From contig NC_085121.1 in the NCBI RefSeq assembly GCF_030269925.1, positions 7,147,501-7,211,500 of the forward strand: 64,000 bases of DNA, in the 5' to 3' direction. Below the pieces are notes generated by a model, which was given only the letters and a program-made list of their open reading frames with translations, was not told the origin of the DNA and made no database searches. Below are positions 58,201-59,942 of this stretch, in pieces (position 1 is the stretch's first letter; every line of letters begins with the position of its first letter). A program made the translations under genes and the position numbers. The stretch comes from Bombyx mori. Its lineage: Eukaryota; Arthropoda; Insecta; Lepidoptera; Bombycidae.

Positions 58201-59942
58201 GGGCAAAACATTCATCATAGGATTTTCATCATCTCCTAAGGAATTATCACGACAATGCGAGGGTGTGCTGGATCTACTTTCATTATCAAGCCTCTTATTT
58301 ATTTCAGTCAGCGTTTGATTTGGATCGTAATTTTGTTTTGTATCAGATTTACCAAAATGTCGTCTTTGAGCAGCTTCTTTTTCGGATATTTCAGCTTCAT
58401 TTATAACGTCGTTTATGTACGTAGTATTCATGTCTATTCTTTTATTAGTGTGTACGTTATGAGTTACAGTTTTAGACATTTCAGATCCTGATTCACTCGA
58501 AGGTCGATATATAACACTACTACTGTCACTGGAGTTTGAATGCTGTCCCGTTGTACTATGCGTGGAATTAGAATGCGAGCTTTCAGACATTTGCGAAGTA
58601 TTATTCTGGTTAGTAGAATTAACCACGGGCATAGGCGATACTGCTAATGTCTGTTTTTGCATAGTATCCTTTGCTACACAAGTTGGCTCTCTATTGAATG
58701 GAAGGGCACTTACATTATTAGTAGAATTTAAACTAGAATTACTTTGTATCGGACTTAGTTGACTATTTGTACTTTTATTTAAAATATGTCTGTCATCTTT
58801 AGATATTTTAAAGGTTCCTTTTACTGCAGCTGTAGGTTTAGGAATACCGGTTTGATTTGGCATTCCGGCGTTTATTCCGGCGCAAGCTTGAACTTGATTT
58901 GGTGGAGTTTTTTGATGGATAGAATTTTCAAATCCTCTGGGATCGTGTGGATTTTCAGTTCTTGATTCACTGAGTTTCATTTGACTACCAGATAATTTGA
59001 CCATCTTTGAATCCGCTTTCGTTTTTGAACACCGAACTTGATCGTCAATTTGATTTAATTTATTATTGCTTACAGATTTTGGTGCAGCTAATTTAGATTC
59101 TTTATCTCGTGCAGGGAGTTTAGGGCTATTTCTTGTCTTTTCATTATTACTTGTTTTACTATTGCTTTTGGTTAGATTTAAGGACGAATCTTTTGGAGAT
59201 TTAGAACTAACTAATTTAGATTTAACATTCTTTCCTGTTTTATCTTTTGACAGTGTATCATTCTGCTGTCTTATTGTTTTAGGACCGATTAGATGAGATG
59301 ATTTGATATGTGTATTAGGAGTATTCGAAGACTCATTCAGGCTTAAACTAGAATCGGATCTCTCGCTCTTTGCTGACGAGAAACCACTCGAGGAACTTGT
59401 ACGTTTAGAAACGGCACTACTTTTGTTGTTCTGTTTTTCTGCACTAATTTTGTCTTTGTTGAAAAGTTTTAGCTTATCAAGCATAGACTGTTTTGTGGGA
59501 GTACCATTATGGCTGGCTTGAGTCTGATGAGTTGATGCTTGTGTTATTGTCGAGGGTATTTTACTCCCGGGTGCAAGAAGTGATGAGTTAGGACGAGATC
59601 TGCAAAGATAAAATTAATTAATAAATGTATTTGTTCAATTTAGACAGTTTTTTTTTTAAATTAGATATACTTGATCTTTTTTATATGAAAATGATTCAGT
59701 AAGACGTCAAAAACAAATAAAAAATGTATCACGAAAATTTAGTTTAAGCTTTTCTAATTTAAAATTTATTTGCCATAAATTTAAATCTTTTTCAATATTT
59801 TAATTATAATCATTGACGTGTGATTTCTTATTAAATGCTCACCCAGATGAAGAAGTTGGAACTCGCGGTATAAAACTGACTGCTCCTTGCCCAAGAGGAC
59901 TTGTAGAACGACTCGAGCTGGCTGATAAACCAGTCTTGCTAC
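201..59942 (-). CDS. sick: Neuron navigator (sickie/NAV/unc-53) gene, internal part, 16 coding exons
   Basis: Sixteen minus-strand exons join in one frame: 59942-59843, 59599-57827, 47049-46869, 46299-46165, 45656-45600, 45502-45334, 43877-43785, 43323-43179, 41482-41369, 40442-40254, 38836-38730, 34677-34595, 33420-33346, 6024-5941, 4766-4638, 362-201. All introns are GT-AG and every phase matches its neighbour. Recognition as a navigator protein rests on GYMSDGD and DGYMSEGG, SDGSLSDTQTY, WLRHSNTYS (rebuilt across a splice), SNSIRSTKSEKLYPSM (rebuilt across a splice), RKLRRELADAKDKVHTL, and AHVVSAFEQSLSNMTQRLQ. From family knowledge, navigators are large cytoskeletal proteins that bind microtubule plus ends and F-actin and guide axon growth; fly sickie has also been linked to immune signalling. 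The N-terminal CH domain and C-terminal AAA domain are outside the window. The identity is firm; the symbol is taken from the fly orthologue. Confidence 0.93.
704..1210 (-). mobile_element. 5'-truncated non-LTR retrotransposon (family B) with reverse transcriptase C-terminus
   Basis: Read on the minus strand this ends in an A-tail (complement of the T-run at 704-712). Its 3' end is the repeated family B tail also found at 4408, 25151, 45781 and 49134. The upstream part encodes a piece like RRDFGSLCILYRMFHGECSE then ELFEMIPASRFYHRTARHR, the C-terminus commonly seen in lepidopteran LINE polymerases. The frame is broken near 895-900, where the residues shift into WNELPSTVFPER. It is a dead copy. 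The 5' boundary is uncertain. Confidence 0.75.
1874..1963 (+). repeat. Degraded fragment of SINE-like family A
   Basis: Tttctgccgtgaagtagc followed by gcgttccggtttgaaggg matches the middle of family A with several changes. Confidence 0.6.
4199..4606. mobile_element. TTAA-flanked MITE, piggyBac-like, with nested LINE tail
   Basis: TTAA at 4199-4202 and 4603-4606 bracket inverted repeats of about 68 bp: CACGTTCACTGCCTTGTAGG at the left and CACGTTGGCTGCCGTGTAGG at the right (complement), both running on to ACTGAAGTAATTATG. The TTAA target is typical of piggyBac-superfamily transposition. The short interior encodes an acidic stretch on the minus strand (DSGKDESEDTENESISNLRD) that could be a transposase remnant. 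A family B tail (4408-4527) is inserted inside. The element is non-autonomous. Confidence 0.82.
4408..4527 (+). mobile_element. Family B LINE tail nested in the MITE
   Basis: The sequence begins ggtaggcagcggcttggc and ends with gtctacaaggacaataaaaaa, the same 3' end and A-tail as the other family B copies. It lies between the two inverted repeats of the MITE, so it arrived after it. Confidence 0.85.
4638..4766 (-). CDS. sick: sick exon E15
   Basis: The 129-nt exon (acceptor cacag, donor CAG|gtaatt) encodes DSELTELRQTIELLRKQSIQ, the end of the coiled coil, then AGLTTAHMQSMGIRADGVNV and TGQ. DSEL-ELRQTIELL-KQ is a direct navigator match. A TTAA-flanked MITE sits about 30 bp inside the downstream intron. 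Confidence 0.96.
4767..5940 (-). other. sick intron E14-E15
   Basis: AT-rich, 1.2 kb. I see no repeat family, exon or RNA gene in it. Confidence 0.75.
5941..6024 (-). CDS. sick: sick exon E14, second half of the coiled coil
   Basis: The 84-nt exon (acceptor gctatag, donor AAAG|gtacca) encodes AHVVSAFEQSLSNMTQRLQQ then LTATAERK, nearly identical to the vertebrate NAV coiled-coil segment. Phase 0 on both sides lets it accept either E13 or the 418-codon alternative exon. Confidence 0.96.
6077..6322 (-). repeat. SINE-like family A copy
   Basis: About 245 bp ending (minus strand) in catctaagcaataaaa. Family A starts actggtggtaggacctcttg and is the most frequent repeat here; it resembles a well-known lepidopteran short interspersed repeat, possibly Bm1-related, named from memory only. 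Confidence 0.85.
7993..8237 (-). repeat. SINE-like family A copy
   Basis: Full-length match with a longer A-tail (complement of the T-run at 7993-8004) and scattered substitutions such as a damaged start (ctattgttaggacct). Confidence 0.85.
8594..8710 (-). mobile_element. Family C (jockey-like LINE) 3' tail fragment
   Basis: Tttcctacctatgctaacg followed by gaggctatttcagcttctc matches the 3' end of the family C LINE at 62953. Homology fades after ggtcctagc. Confidence 0.75.
8827..9258 (+). mobile_element. Non-autonomous Helitron (type 1)
   Basis: It begins TCTATACTAATATTATAAAG and ends in CTAG followed by T, preceded by a GC-rich hairpin region (gacccgagcggagccggagc, ggtccgct). A TC start, CTRR end, 3' hairpin and lack of terminal inverted repeats fit Helitrons. 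It shares ends and the gaataggctccgaaactact block with the copy at 11180. Confidence 0.75.
10131..10532 (+). mobile_element. Family C jockey-like LINE, 5'-truncated 3' end
   Basis: The plus strand encodes RHENPLIV-AGNYIPDPVDRM then VNRRRRPKHVITDPPDPLTV before a stop, matching the C-terminus of the polymerase at 63179-64000. The common 3' UTR and an A-run at 10522-10532 follow. It is truncated and inactive. Confidence 0.88.
11180..11582 (+). mobile_element. Non-autonomous Helitron (type 1), second copy
   Basis: It starts TCTATCCTAATATTATAATT after a host A and ends gcgggtcgCTAG before a host T, the A/T insertion habit of Helitrons. The internal gaataggctccgaaactact block is shared with 8827-9258. 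Confidence 0.75.
12136..12377 (-). repeat. SINE-like family A copy
   Basis: Near-consensus, full length, with tail complement tttttattgcttag. Confidence 0.88.
12475..12684. mobile_element. Palindromic MITE E (GCCTTGTTCGGAC ends)
   Basis: About 210 bp with long imperfect inverted repeats: gccttgttcggacttggcga at the left and the complement of cgcctagtccgaacaaggc at the right, each continuing into repeated actcg and aatttag motifs. A second copy is at 39219. Target duplication could not be fixed, so superfamily is unknown. Confidence 0.75.
12844..13081 (-). repeat. SINE-like family A copy (left arm of an inverted pair)
   Basis: Full-length copy with a variant tail (tttcataggtggg) and a 1-base insertion in atatgccgccaccc. 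Confidence 0.85.
13245..13494 (+). repeat. SINE-like family A copy (right arm of an inverted pair)
   Basis: Near-consensus copy from actggtggtaggacctctt to a run of 15 A. It faces the copy at 12844-13081 with 163 bp between them. Confidence 0.9.
14181..15434 (-). CDS. sick: Putative alternative first coding exon of sick (418 codons)
   Basis: A 1,254-nt open frame starts at ATG (15434) in the context aataagATGG, with an in-frame TGA 30 nt upstream and no convincing acceptor between them. It ends at GAAGAG|gtaagt in phase 0, which fits the phase-0 acceptor of E14. The protein is hydrophilic, Ser/Asn/Arg-rich and lacks membrane segments. It holds RRRLRSLELPVDQELWSREK, a cluster of Ser/Asp motifs, a CCEC cysteine group, and a well-ordered-looking end with SKPPIPWWELAIKKSRYKSC then PILEE. 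I do not recognise a domain. The best reading is a promoter-specific N-terminus for a short navigator isoform joined at AHVVSAFEQ; a nested single-exon gene with unrelated 3' exons is possible. That it codes is well supported; the join to E14 is inferred. Confidence 0.75.
16870..16962 (+). mobile_element. LINE 3' end fragment
   Basis: Gtagactgttagagaatgcc then tatggcattaagtccgcctt and a tail ending ataaataaataaat match a 3' terminal segment I know from many lepidopteran non-LTR elements. Confidence 0.6.
17885..17922 (+). pseudogene. 5' half of a tRNA-Asp-like sequence
   Basis: Tcttcggtagtatagtggtc then agtatccccgcctgttat matches the acceptor, D arm (A box TAGTATAGTGG) and anticodon 5' strand of eukaryotic tRNA-Asp with few changes. 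It breaks off in the anticodon loop, where GTC reads GTT. There is no T arm or B box, so it is not a working gene. Confidence 0.65.
18005..18134 (+). mobile_element. LINE 3' end fragment
   Basis: Gcccgctgagtttcttgcca then a gttgaataaattttttttga tail resembles a frequent lepidopteran LINE 3' terminus. It is related to, but distinct from, family C. Confidence 0.6.
20953..21440 (-). mobile_element. Family C LINE 3' end, divergent subfamily
   Basis: A T-run, then tacccatgctaatatccttg and the common block gaagatccggcgagaaactc. Beyond 21150 it departs from the copy at 62953, with its own sequence (gtcgaaggttttagcggcat) until about 21440. The 5' boundary is approximate. Confidence 0.75.
22078..22291 (+). 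repeat. SINE-like family A copy, 3' truncated
   Basis: Matches from actggtggtaggacctctt to aaccacttaacac, then skips the usual last 40 bp and continues into atgcaaataaaaaaa. Confidence 0.82.
23518..23763 (+). repeat. SINE-like family A copy
   Basis: Full length, with a small internal duplication (gtaactaatgtaactatac) and an interrupted A/C tail. Confidence 0.87.
25151..25284 (+). mobile_element. Family B LINE tail
   Basis: Gtaggcagcggcttggctct through tctgcctacaaaggcaataa and a pure A-run to 25284, heavily 5'-truncated. Confidence 0.87.
25299..25562 (+). mobile_element. tRNA-derived SINE
   Basis: The head carries pol III promoter boxes: A box TAGTGTAGTGG (25308-25318) and B box GGTTCGAATCC (25352-25362), with a 4-bp T-stem (CGGG/CCCG). 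The 5' strand does not pair with a 3' acceptor strand, so this is not a tRNA gene. The body includes ttatctggtacctgtaacac and ends in atttatttattatttattt, a layout known from lepidopteran tRNA SINEs. It starts 14 bp after the A-run of the family B copy. Confidence 0.78.
26394..26813. repeat. Tandem duplication, two units of about 211 bp
   Basis: Units 26394-26604 and 26605-26813 both run from tatttgtaaatacgtacgag to gtcacgactggctg with few differences (for example ctattttg versus ccaatttt). No gene or known transposon end is visible inside. Confidence 0.9.
28740..28990. promoter_or_regulatory. Possible regulatory patch in the giant intron
   Basis: A locally GC-richer stretch with several CpG (taacgcgcacacgacagtgg) and arthropod initiator-like tcagttcagtagtc at 28908-28921. 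Strand and function cannot be settled by eye. Confidence 0.2.
30056..30437. mobile_element. Palindromic MITE split by a LINE insertion
   Basis: The left arm starts gtgtgcttagtgcgagtttt and the right arm ends in its complement (actcacactaagcacac). Both share aacgttctcgatagcgtaaa, so the element is almost a perfect hairpin. A family C copy interrupts the right arm. A fragment of the same end is at about 17150. Confidence 0.82.
30215..30418 (-). mobile_element. Family C LINE copy inside the MITE, with target duplication
   Basis: Starts with the tttttccctacctatgctg tail complement and ends ggtga; aaactcac is present at 30207-30214 and again at 30419-30426. It has an internal deletion between gtaggtgagc and ttcgcagaatc. 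Confidence 0.85.
32858..33080 (+). mobile_element. Non-autonomous Helitron (type 2)
   Basis: Begins TCTATACTAATATAC after a host A, includes cagtggtttttacggatgtt and catgcatccgattgacttga, and ends near gtacgttTAG before T. Shares its body with 43383-43632. Confidence 0.7.
33346..33420 (-). CDS. sick: sick exon E13, first half of the coiled coil
   Basis: The 75-nt exon (acceptor ttatag, donor AAC|gtaagt) encodes 25 residues, VRKLRRELADAKDKVHTLTT and QLTTN, the start of the navigator coiled coil that mediates oligomerisation. Phase is 0 on both sides. The next exon in the long transcript is E14, 27 kb away. Confidence 0.95.
33720..33900 (-). mobile_element. Family C LINE 3' end
   Basis: T-run, tcctacctatgctgacagcc, then the ttcgcagaatctaccact block to gaaactcagtgggct, where homology stops sharply. 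Confidence 0.87.
34304..34523 (-). repeat. SINE-like family A copy, 72 bp downstream of E12
   Basis: Full ends, with an internal deletion where the gtctcagtatagttacaa segment is missing. Confidence 0.87.
34595..34677 (-). CDS. sick: sick exon E12
   Basis: The 83-nt exon (acceptor gtttag, donor GAG|gtacgt) encodes HGSTASLVSTASSLAAGAGA then DERHAHE, leading into the coiled coil. The HGST..SL.S..SSL pattern followed by an acidic/His helix start matches navigators. SINE-like repeats in the same orientation flank it about 70 bp away on each side. Confidence 0.92.
34747..34995 (-). repeat. SINE-like family A copy, 70 bp upstream of E12
   Basis: Near-consensus full-length copy in the same orientation as 34304-34523. 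Confidence 0.9.
35319..35391 (-). mobile_element. Family C LINE internal scrap
   Basis: Ggttcgacgaggacggtgac through ggaggatccgtaatga matches 63218-63288. It has neither the A-tail nor the 5' part. Confidence 0.78.
35961..36206 (+). repeat. SINE-like family A copy
   Basis: Near-consensus, ending in catctaaacaaaaaaaaaa. Confidence 0.9.
37604..37769 (-). repeat. Decayed SINE-like family A copy
   Basis: Only patches remain: gttaaatggtcgccagagtc, ctttcaaaccgaaacgcatt and ggtaggtacctacccgtgcg. Confidence 0.75.
38730..38836 (-). CDS. sick: sick exon E11 (STKSEKLYPSM block)
   Basis: The 107-nt exon (acceptor aattgcag, donor CAAG|gtaaat) encodes STKSEKLYPSMLQRSSESDY then EPYYCLPVQYGPSGQ, very close to vertebrate NAV sequence. 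A longer open frame on the opposite strand covers this position and is only its antisense shadow. Confidence 0.96.
38837..40253 (-). other. sick intron E10-E11
   Basis: Contains the second copy of MITE E (39219-39427); otherwise AT-rich without assignable content. Confidence 0.8.
39219..39427. mobile_element. Palindromic MITE E, second copy
   Basis: Closely matches 12475-12684 along its length, including gtcgagtaccgagtaattta, with one base missing in the left end (gccttgttggactagg). Both copies are followed by ttaag. Confidence 0.8.
40254..40442 (-). CDS. sick: sick exon E10
   Basis: The 189-nt exon starts after cggtttcag and ends at TTAG|gtgggt. It encodes NTYSASGRLSEGESMESLTS, a His/Ser-rich stretch, then GSRLNRSNSI. 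The final partial codon joins E11 to give SNSIRSTKSEKLYPSM, a navigator hallmark. A second frame on the same strand is open across the exon but carries no family motif. Confidence 0.95.
40443..41368 (-). other. sick intron E9-E10
   Basis: Family A copy at 40520-40764; 40765-41368 shows nothing assignable. Confidence 0.8.
40520..40764 (-). repeat. SINE-like family A copy
   Basis: Full length with a small insertion (cctggtggtgtgaagtgctt). It lies 78 bp upstream of E10 on the gene strand. Confidence 0.88.
41369..41482 (-). CDS. sick: sick exon E9 (SDGSLSDTQTY block)
   Basis: The 114-nt exon (acceptor gttag, donor ACAG|gtacac) encodes IPPRGGMKISDGSLSDTQTY followed by SEVKSDYGIPYAPWLRH. SDGSLSDTQTY is a near-invariant navigator motif. 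The last two bases plus the first of E10 make the Ser of WLRHSNTYS, another family motif, which independently confirms the splice. Confidence 0.96.
41483..43178 (-). other. sick intron E8-E9
   Basis: AT-rich, 1.7 kb, with no repeat family or exon I can recognise. Confidence 0.75.
43179..43323 (-). CDS. sick: sick exon E8
   Basis: The 145-nt exon (acceptor tttacag, donor ATAG|gtaagt) encodes 47 whole codons with KSYSLGGTAAAQLSASVRER and then GSQSLPKPGTHEFAALFHHH. The LPKPG..EFAAL segment resembles vertebrate NAV linker sequence. The upstream intron is only 461 bp and more than half of it is a Helitron. Confidence 0.93.
43383..43632 (+). mobile_element. Non-autonomous Helitron (type 2), second copy
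   Basis: Starts TCTATACTAATATATGAATC after a host A; ends in the gcgaagcggacgggtacagc region, gag before T. It is preceded by short tandem ctatactaa units (43361-43382) and fills over half of the 461-bp E7-E8 intron. Confidence 0.72.
43785..43877 (-). CDS. sick: sick exon E7 (KVSGGTQT block)
   Basis: The 93-nt exon starts after catttag and ends at ATA|gtaagt. It encodes 30 whole codons including VPRTKVKVSGGTQTCTQDLQ, matching the conserved KVS-GTQT segment of navigators. It takes one base from E6 and gives one base to E8. Splice sites are strong. Confidence 0.92.
44180..44670. mobile_element. Foldback element with hammerhead-like motifs
   Basis: Arms 44198-44311 and 44505-44622 are inverted copies running aaaatattttgtatctcagg to atgaattcc, with an inner pair gataaattagttaatt / aattaactaatttatc. 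The direct repeat taataattgtttactt flanks both sides. The right arm carries CTGATGA, a 5-bp stem GGTCT/AGACC, and GAAAC, the order of a hammerhead ribozyme core. Penelope-like elements carry hammerheads in their terminal repeats, so a Penelope relic is a possible but unproven origin. Confidence 0.6.
44524..44552 (+). ncRNA. Hammerhead-ribozyme-like core
   Basis: CTGATGA (44524-44530), stem II GGTCT (44532-44536) with AGACC (44543-44547) around a 6-base loop, then GAAAC (44548-44552). I could not define a convincing cleavage site with stems I and III in trans of this hairpin. The mirror motif at 44266-44292 on the minus strand has TAAAC in place of GAAAC and would be dead. Confidence 0.35.
45070..45291 (+). 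repeat. SINE-like family A copy
   Basis: Full ends; it lacks the acgttgtagatgtctatggg segment before taaccacttaacacc. Confidence 0.87.
45334..45502 (-). CDS. sick: sick exon E6 (TPQSFGYVKR block)
   Basis: The 169-nt exon has acceptor attttag and donor ATA|gtgagc, and encodes 56 codons plus one base. It includes SGGSRPSSAAGNG and GKTPQSFGYVKRQNG, a block I associate with insect navigators, then a Gln/Pro-rich end. Its last base joins the first two of E7 to make Ser. The overlapping frame on this strand is also open, but phase and composition favour this one. Confidence 0.92.
45600..45656 (-). CDS. sick: sick microexon E5
   Basis: This 57-nt exon encodes 19 residues, YAASSSSPSSQHSSRAGSQ, between a tttcag acceptor and a CAG|gtagga donor, phase 0 on both sides. 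It is Ser-rich like the rest of the linker. Being short and frame-neutral, it is a candidate cassette exon. Only 97 bp of intron separate it from E6. Confidence 0.85.
45781..45973 (-). mobile_element. Family B LINE tail
   Basis: Ttattgcccttgtaggcaaa to gaggggagctcattccat, the same 3' end as 704-1210 and truncated at the equivalent of 900 there. Confidence 0.87.
45995..46087 (+). repeat. Decayed SINE-like family A fragment
   Basis: Ggcctatttctgacgcgaag then cactaatgcgtttcgatttg aligns with the family middle. Confidence 0.6.
46165..46299 (-). CDS. sick: sick exon E4
   Basis: The 135-nt exon (45 codons, phase 0 on both sides) has acceptor ttcatag and donor CAG|gtttgt. It encodes a Pro/His-rich piece with PPTPPSPSHGRKGERR followed by REKLTAAQQLGIAP. 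Because its length is divisible by three it could be skipped without breaking the frame. The donor is weaker than its neighbours (gtttgt rather than gtaagt), which fits an alternatively used exon, but that is inference. Confidence 0.87.
46300..46868 (-). other. sick intron E3-E4
   Basis: Holds a short family A 5' fragment; the rest is AT-rich, with a tagtactagtactagtagt patch near 46775-46795. Confidence 0.78.
46351..46433 (+). repeat. SINE-like family A, 5' third only
   Basis: Ggtggtaggacgtcttctga through gcagtaatgcgtttcggc, then abrupt loss of homology. Confidence 0.82.
46869..47049 (-). CDS. sick: sick exon E3
   Basis: The 181-nt exon has acceptor ttctcag and donor TTG|gtacgt. Its first base completes the Arg codon left by E2, giving RRSGGRNRGMES across a 10.8-kb intron. 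The reading continues through VVYRVVGRTRSKAD and ends in phase 0. It is basic and Ser-rich, with no named domain. The tail of a LINE insertion begins only 34 bp upstream of the acceptor. Confidence 0.92.
47083..47393 (-). mobile_element. Family C LINE 3' end next to the E3 acceptor
   Basis: T-run then tcctacctatgctgatagcc, continuing to ggatcgggaggatccgtaatga. It is one of the longer copies, and its A-tail on the gene strand lies in the region expected for the branch point of E3. Confidence 0.9.
48058..48269 (-). repeat. SINE-like family A copy, tail lost
   Basis: Matches from ctggtgttaagtgattaccg to ggtcctaccaccagta; the usual A-tail side is replaced by other sequence. Confidence 0.83.
48495..49033 (+). 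mobile_element. Family C LINE 3' end, split by an RTE insertion
   Basis: Acatagcccactgagtttct to atcttctca (48539), then after the insertion cttctcaatgggtcgcgttt onward to an A-run at 49026. The two parts are contiguous in other copies. Confidence 0.85.
48540..48867 (-). mobile_element. RTE-like LINE 3' end with intact C-terminal frame
   Basis: On the minus strand an open frame from about 48863 to a TGA at 48548 encodes KVIDIAQRVSKLKWQWAGHI, then RPRSGRRNMGRPLARWCDDL, and ends QQWMTVGC. This is the C-terminus of RTE-clade polymerases familiar from Lepidoptera. It is followed by a (TGA)n tail, typical of RTE. The direct repeat tcttctca at 48532-48539 and 48868-48875 is its target duplication. 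The 5' part is missing. Confidence 0.87.
49134..49268 (+). mobile_element. Family B LINE tail
   Basis: Ggcggtaggcggtaggcagc, with a 7-bp stutter, to an 18-base A-run. Confidence 0.87.
49541..49768. repeat. Tandem duplication, two units of about 115 bp
   Basis: Both units contain ataagtaacgcctgcggtta and end ctcaatgaagctactgtatt; the spacing between equivalent points is 115 bp. The second halves are nearly identical while the first halves have diverged. Confidence 0.88.
50165..50630. mobile_element. Cluster of family C fragments in alternating orientation
   Basis: A minus-oriented piece (about 50170-50292), a plus-oriented piece with A-tail (50293-50563), and another minus-oriented piece (50568-50627) adjoin, judged from gtaggtgagctcacgg, gatcttctcagtgggtcg and gaaactcagtgggc. 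This suggests repeated insertion into one another. Confidence 0.75.
52148..52338 (+). repeat. SINE-like family A copy, rearranged 5' end
   Basis: Atttctgtcgtgaagcagta to taagcaataaaaaaaa is normal. The preceding 52086-52147 holds a scrambled echo (gtgggctccagtgtccattt). Confidence 0.82.
55055..55334. repeat. Tandem duplication, two units of about 139 bp
   Basis: Gattgcatgttcatttttat starts at 55055 and again at 55194. Both units share caatttgccgatatagttgt and end aataattaatt. They differ at a few positions and in T-run length. Confidence 0.9.
56100..56800. promoter_or_regulatory. CpG-rich promoter-like island in the E2-E3 intron
   Basis: Within an otherwise AT-rich window, 56240-56360 is dense in CpG (gcgtttgcgagcgcgggcgg, acgacgcgcccgcacgccgt) and 56680-56790 is a second peak (gtgcgcgagacgcgcgcggc). 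CpG-rich stretches in insects often mark promoters, and long navigator genes use several. No first exon with a phase-compatible donor could be fixed, so strand is left open. Confidence 0.4.
57827..59599 (-). CDS. sick: sick exon E2, large Ser-rich microtubule-binding exon
   Basis: This 1,773-nt exon (590 whole codons) lies between a tttgcag acceptor and an AAAG|gtgagt donor. An internal Met at 59484 precedes LDKLKLFNKDK, the navigator block near the start of the basic region; the frame is open for 38 codons upstream of it, so that Met is not the start. The exon is very rich in Ser, Lys, Asn and Thr. SKIP (59554-59565) fits the SxIP end-binding-protein motif and TGIP (58840-58851) a variant. 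Near the end come GYMSDGD and DGYMSEGGASLYGRR, which are navigator signatures. Phase 2 at the donor joins to E3 and rebuilds an Arg codon. Confidence 0.95.
58840..58851 (-). other. Second SxIP-like motif (TGIP) in sick
   Basis: The residues QTGIPKPTAAVKG fit the T-x-I-P variant of the EB-binding motif, followed by Pro and Lys, as in known plus-end trackers. Together with the SKIP site about 240 residues earlier it would give a bivalent EB-binding region. Confidence 0.5.
59554..59565 (-). other. SxIP end-binding-protein motif (SKIP) in sick
   Basis: The residues GSKIPST at the start of E2 match the S/T-x-I-P signature that docks on EB1-family proteins at growing microtubule ends. The surroundings are basic, Ser/Pro-rich and apparently disordered, as EB binding needs. 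Function is inferred from the family. Confidence 0.6.
59843..59942 (-). CDS. sick: sick exon E1 (most 5' exon seen)
   Basis: The 100-nt exon starts after a gttgcag acceptor and ends at a GG|gtgagc donor. It takes one base from an upstream exon outside the window and passes two bases to E2, completing a Gly codon. The 32 whole codons are Ser/Thr/Pro-rich (SASSSRSTSPLGQG), typical of the disordered basic N-terminal half of navigator proteins. No domain is visible. It is supported mainly by the phase match to E2 and the clean splice sites. Confidence 0.82.
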
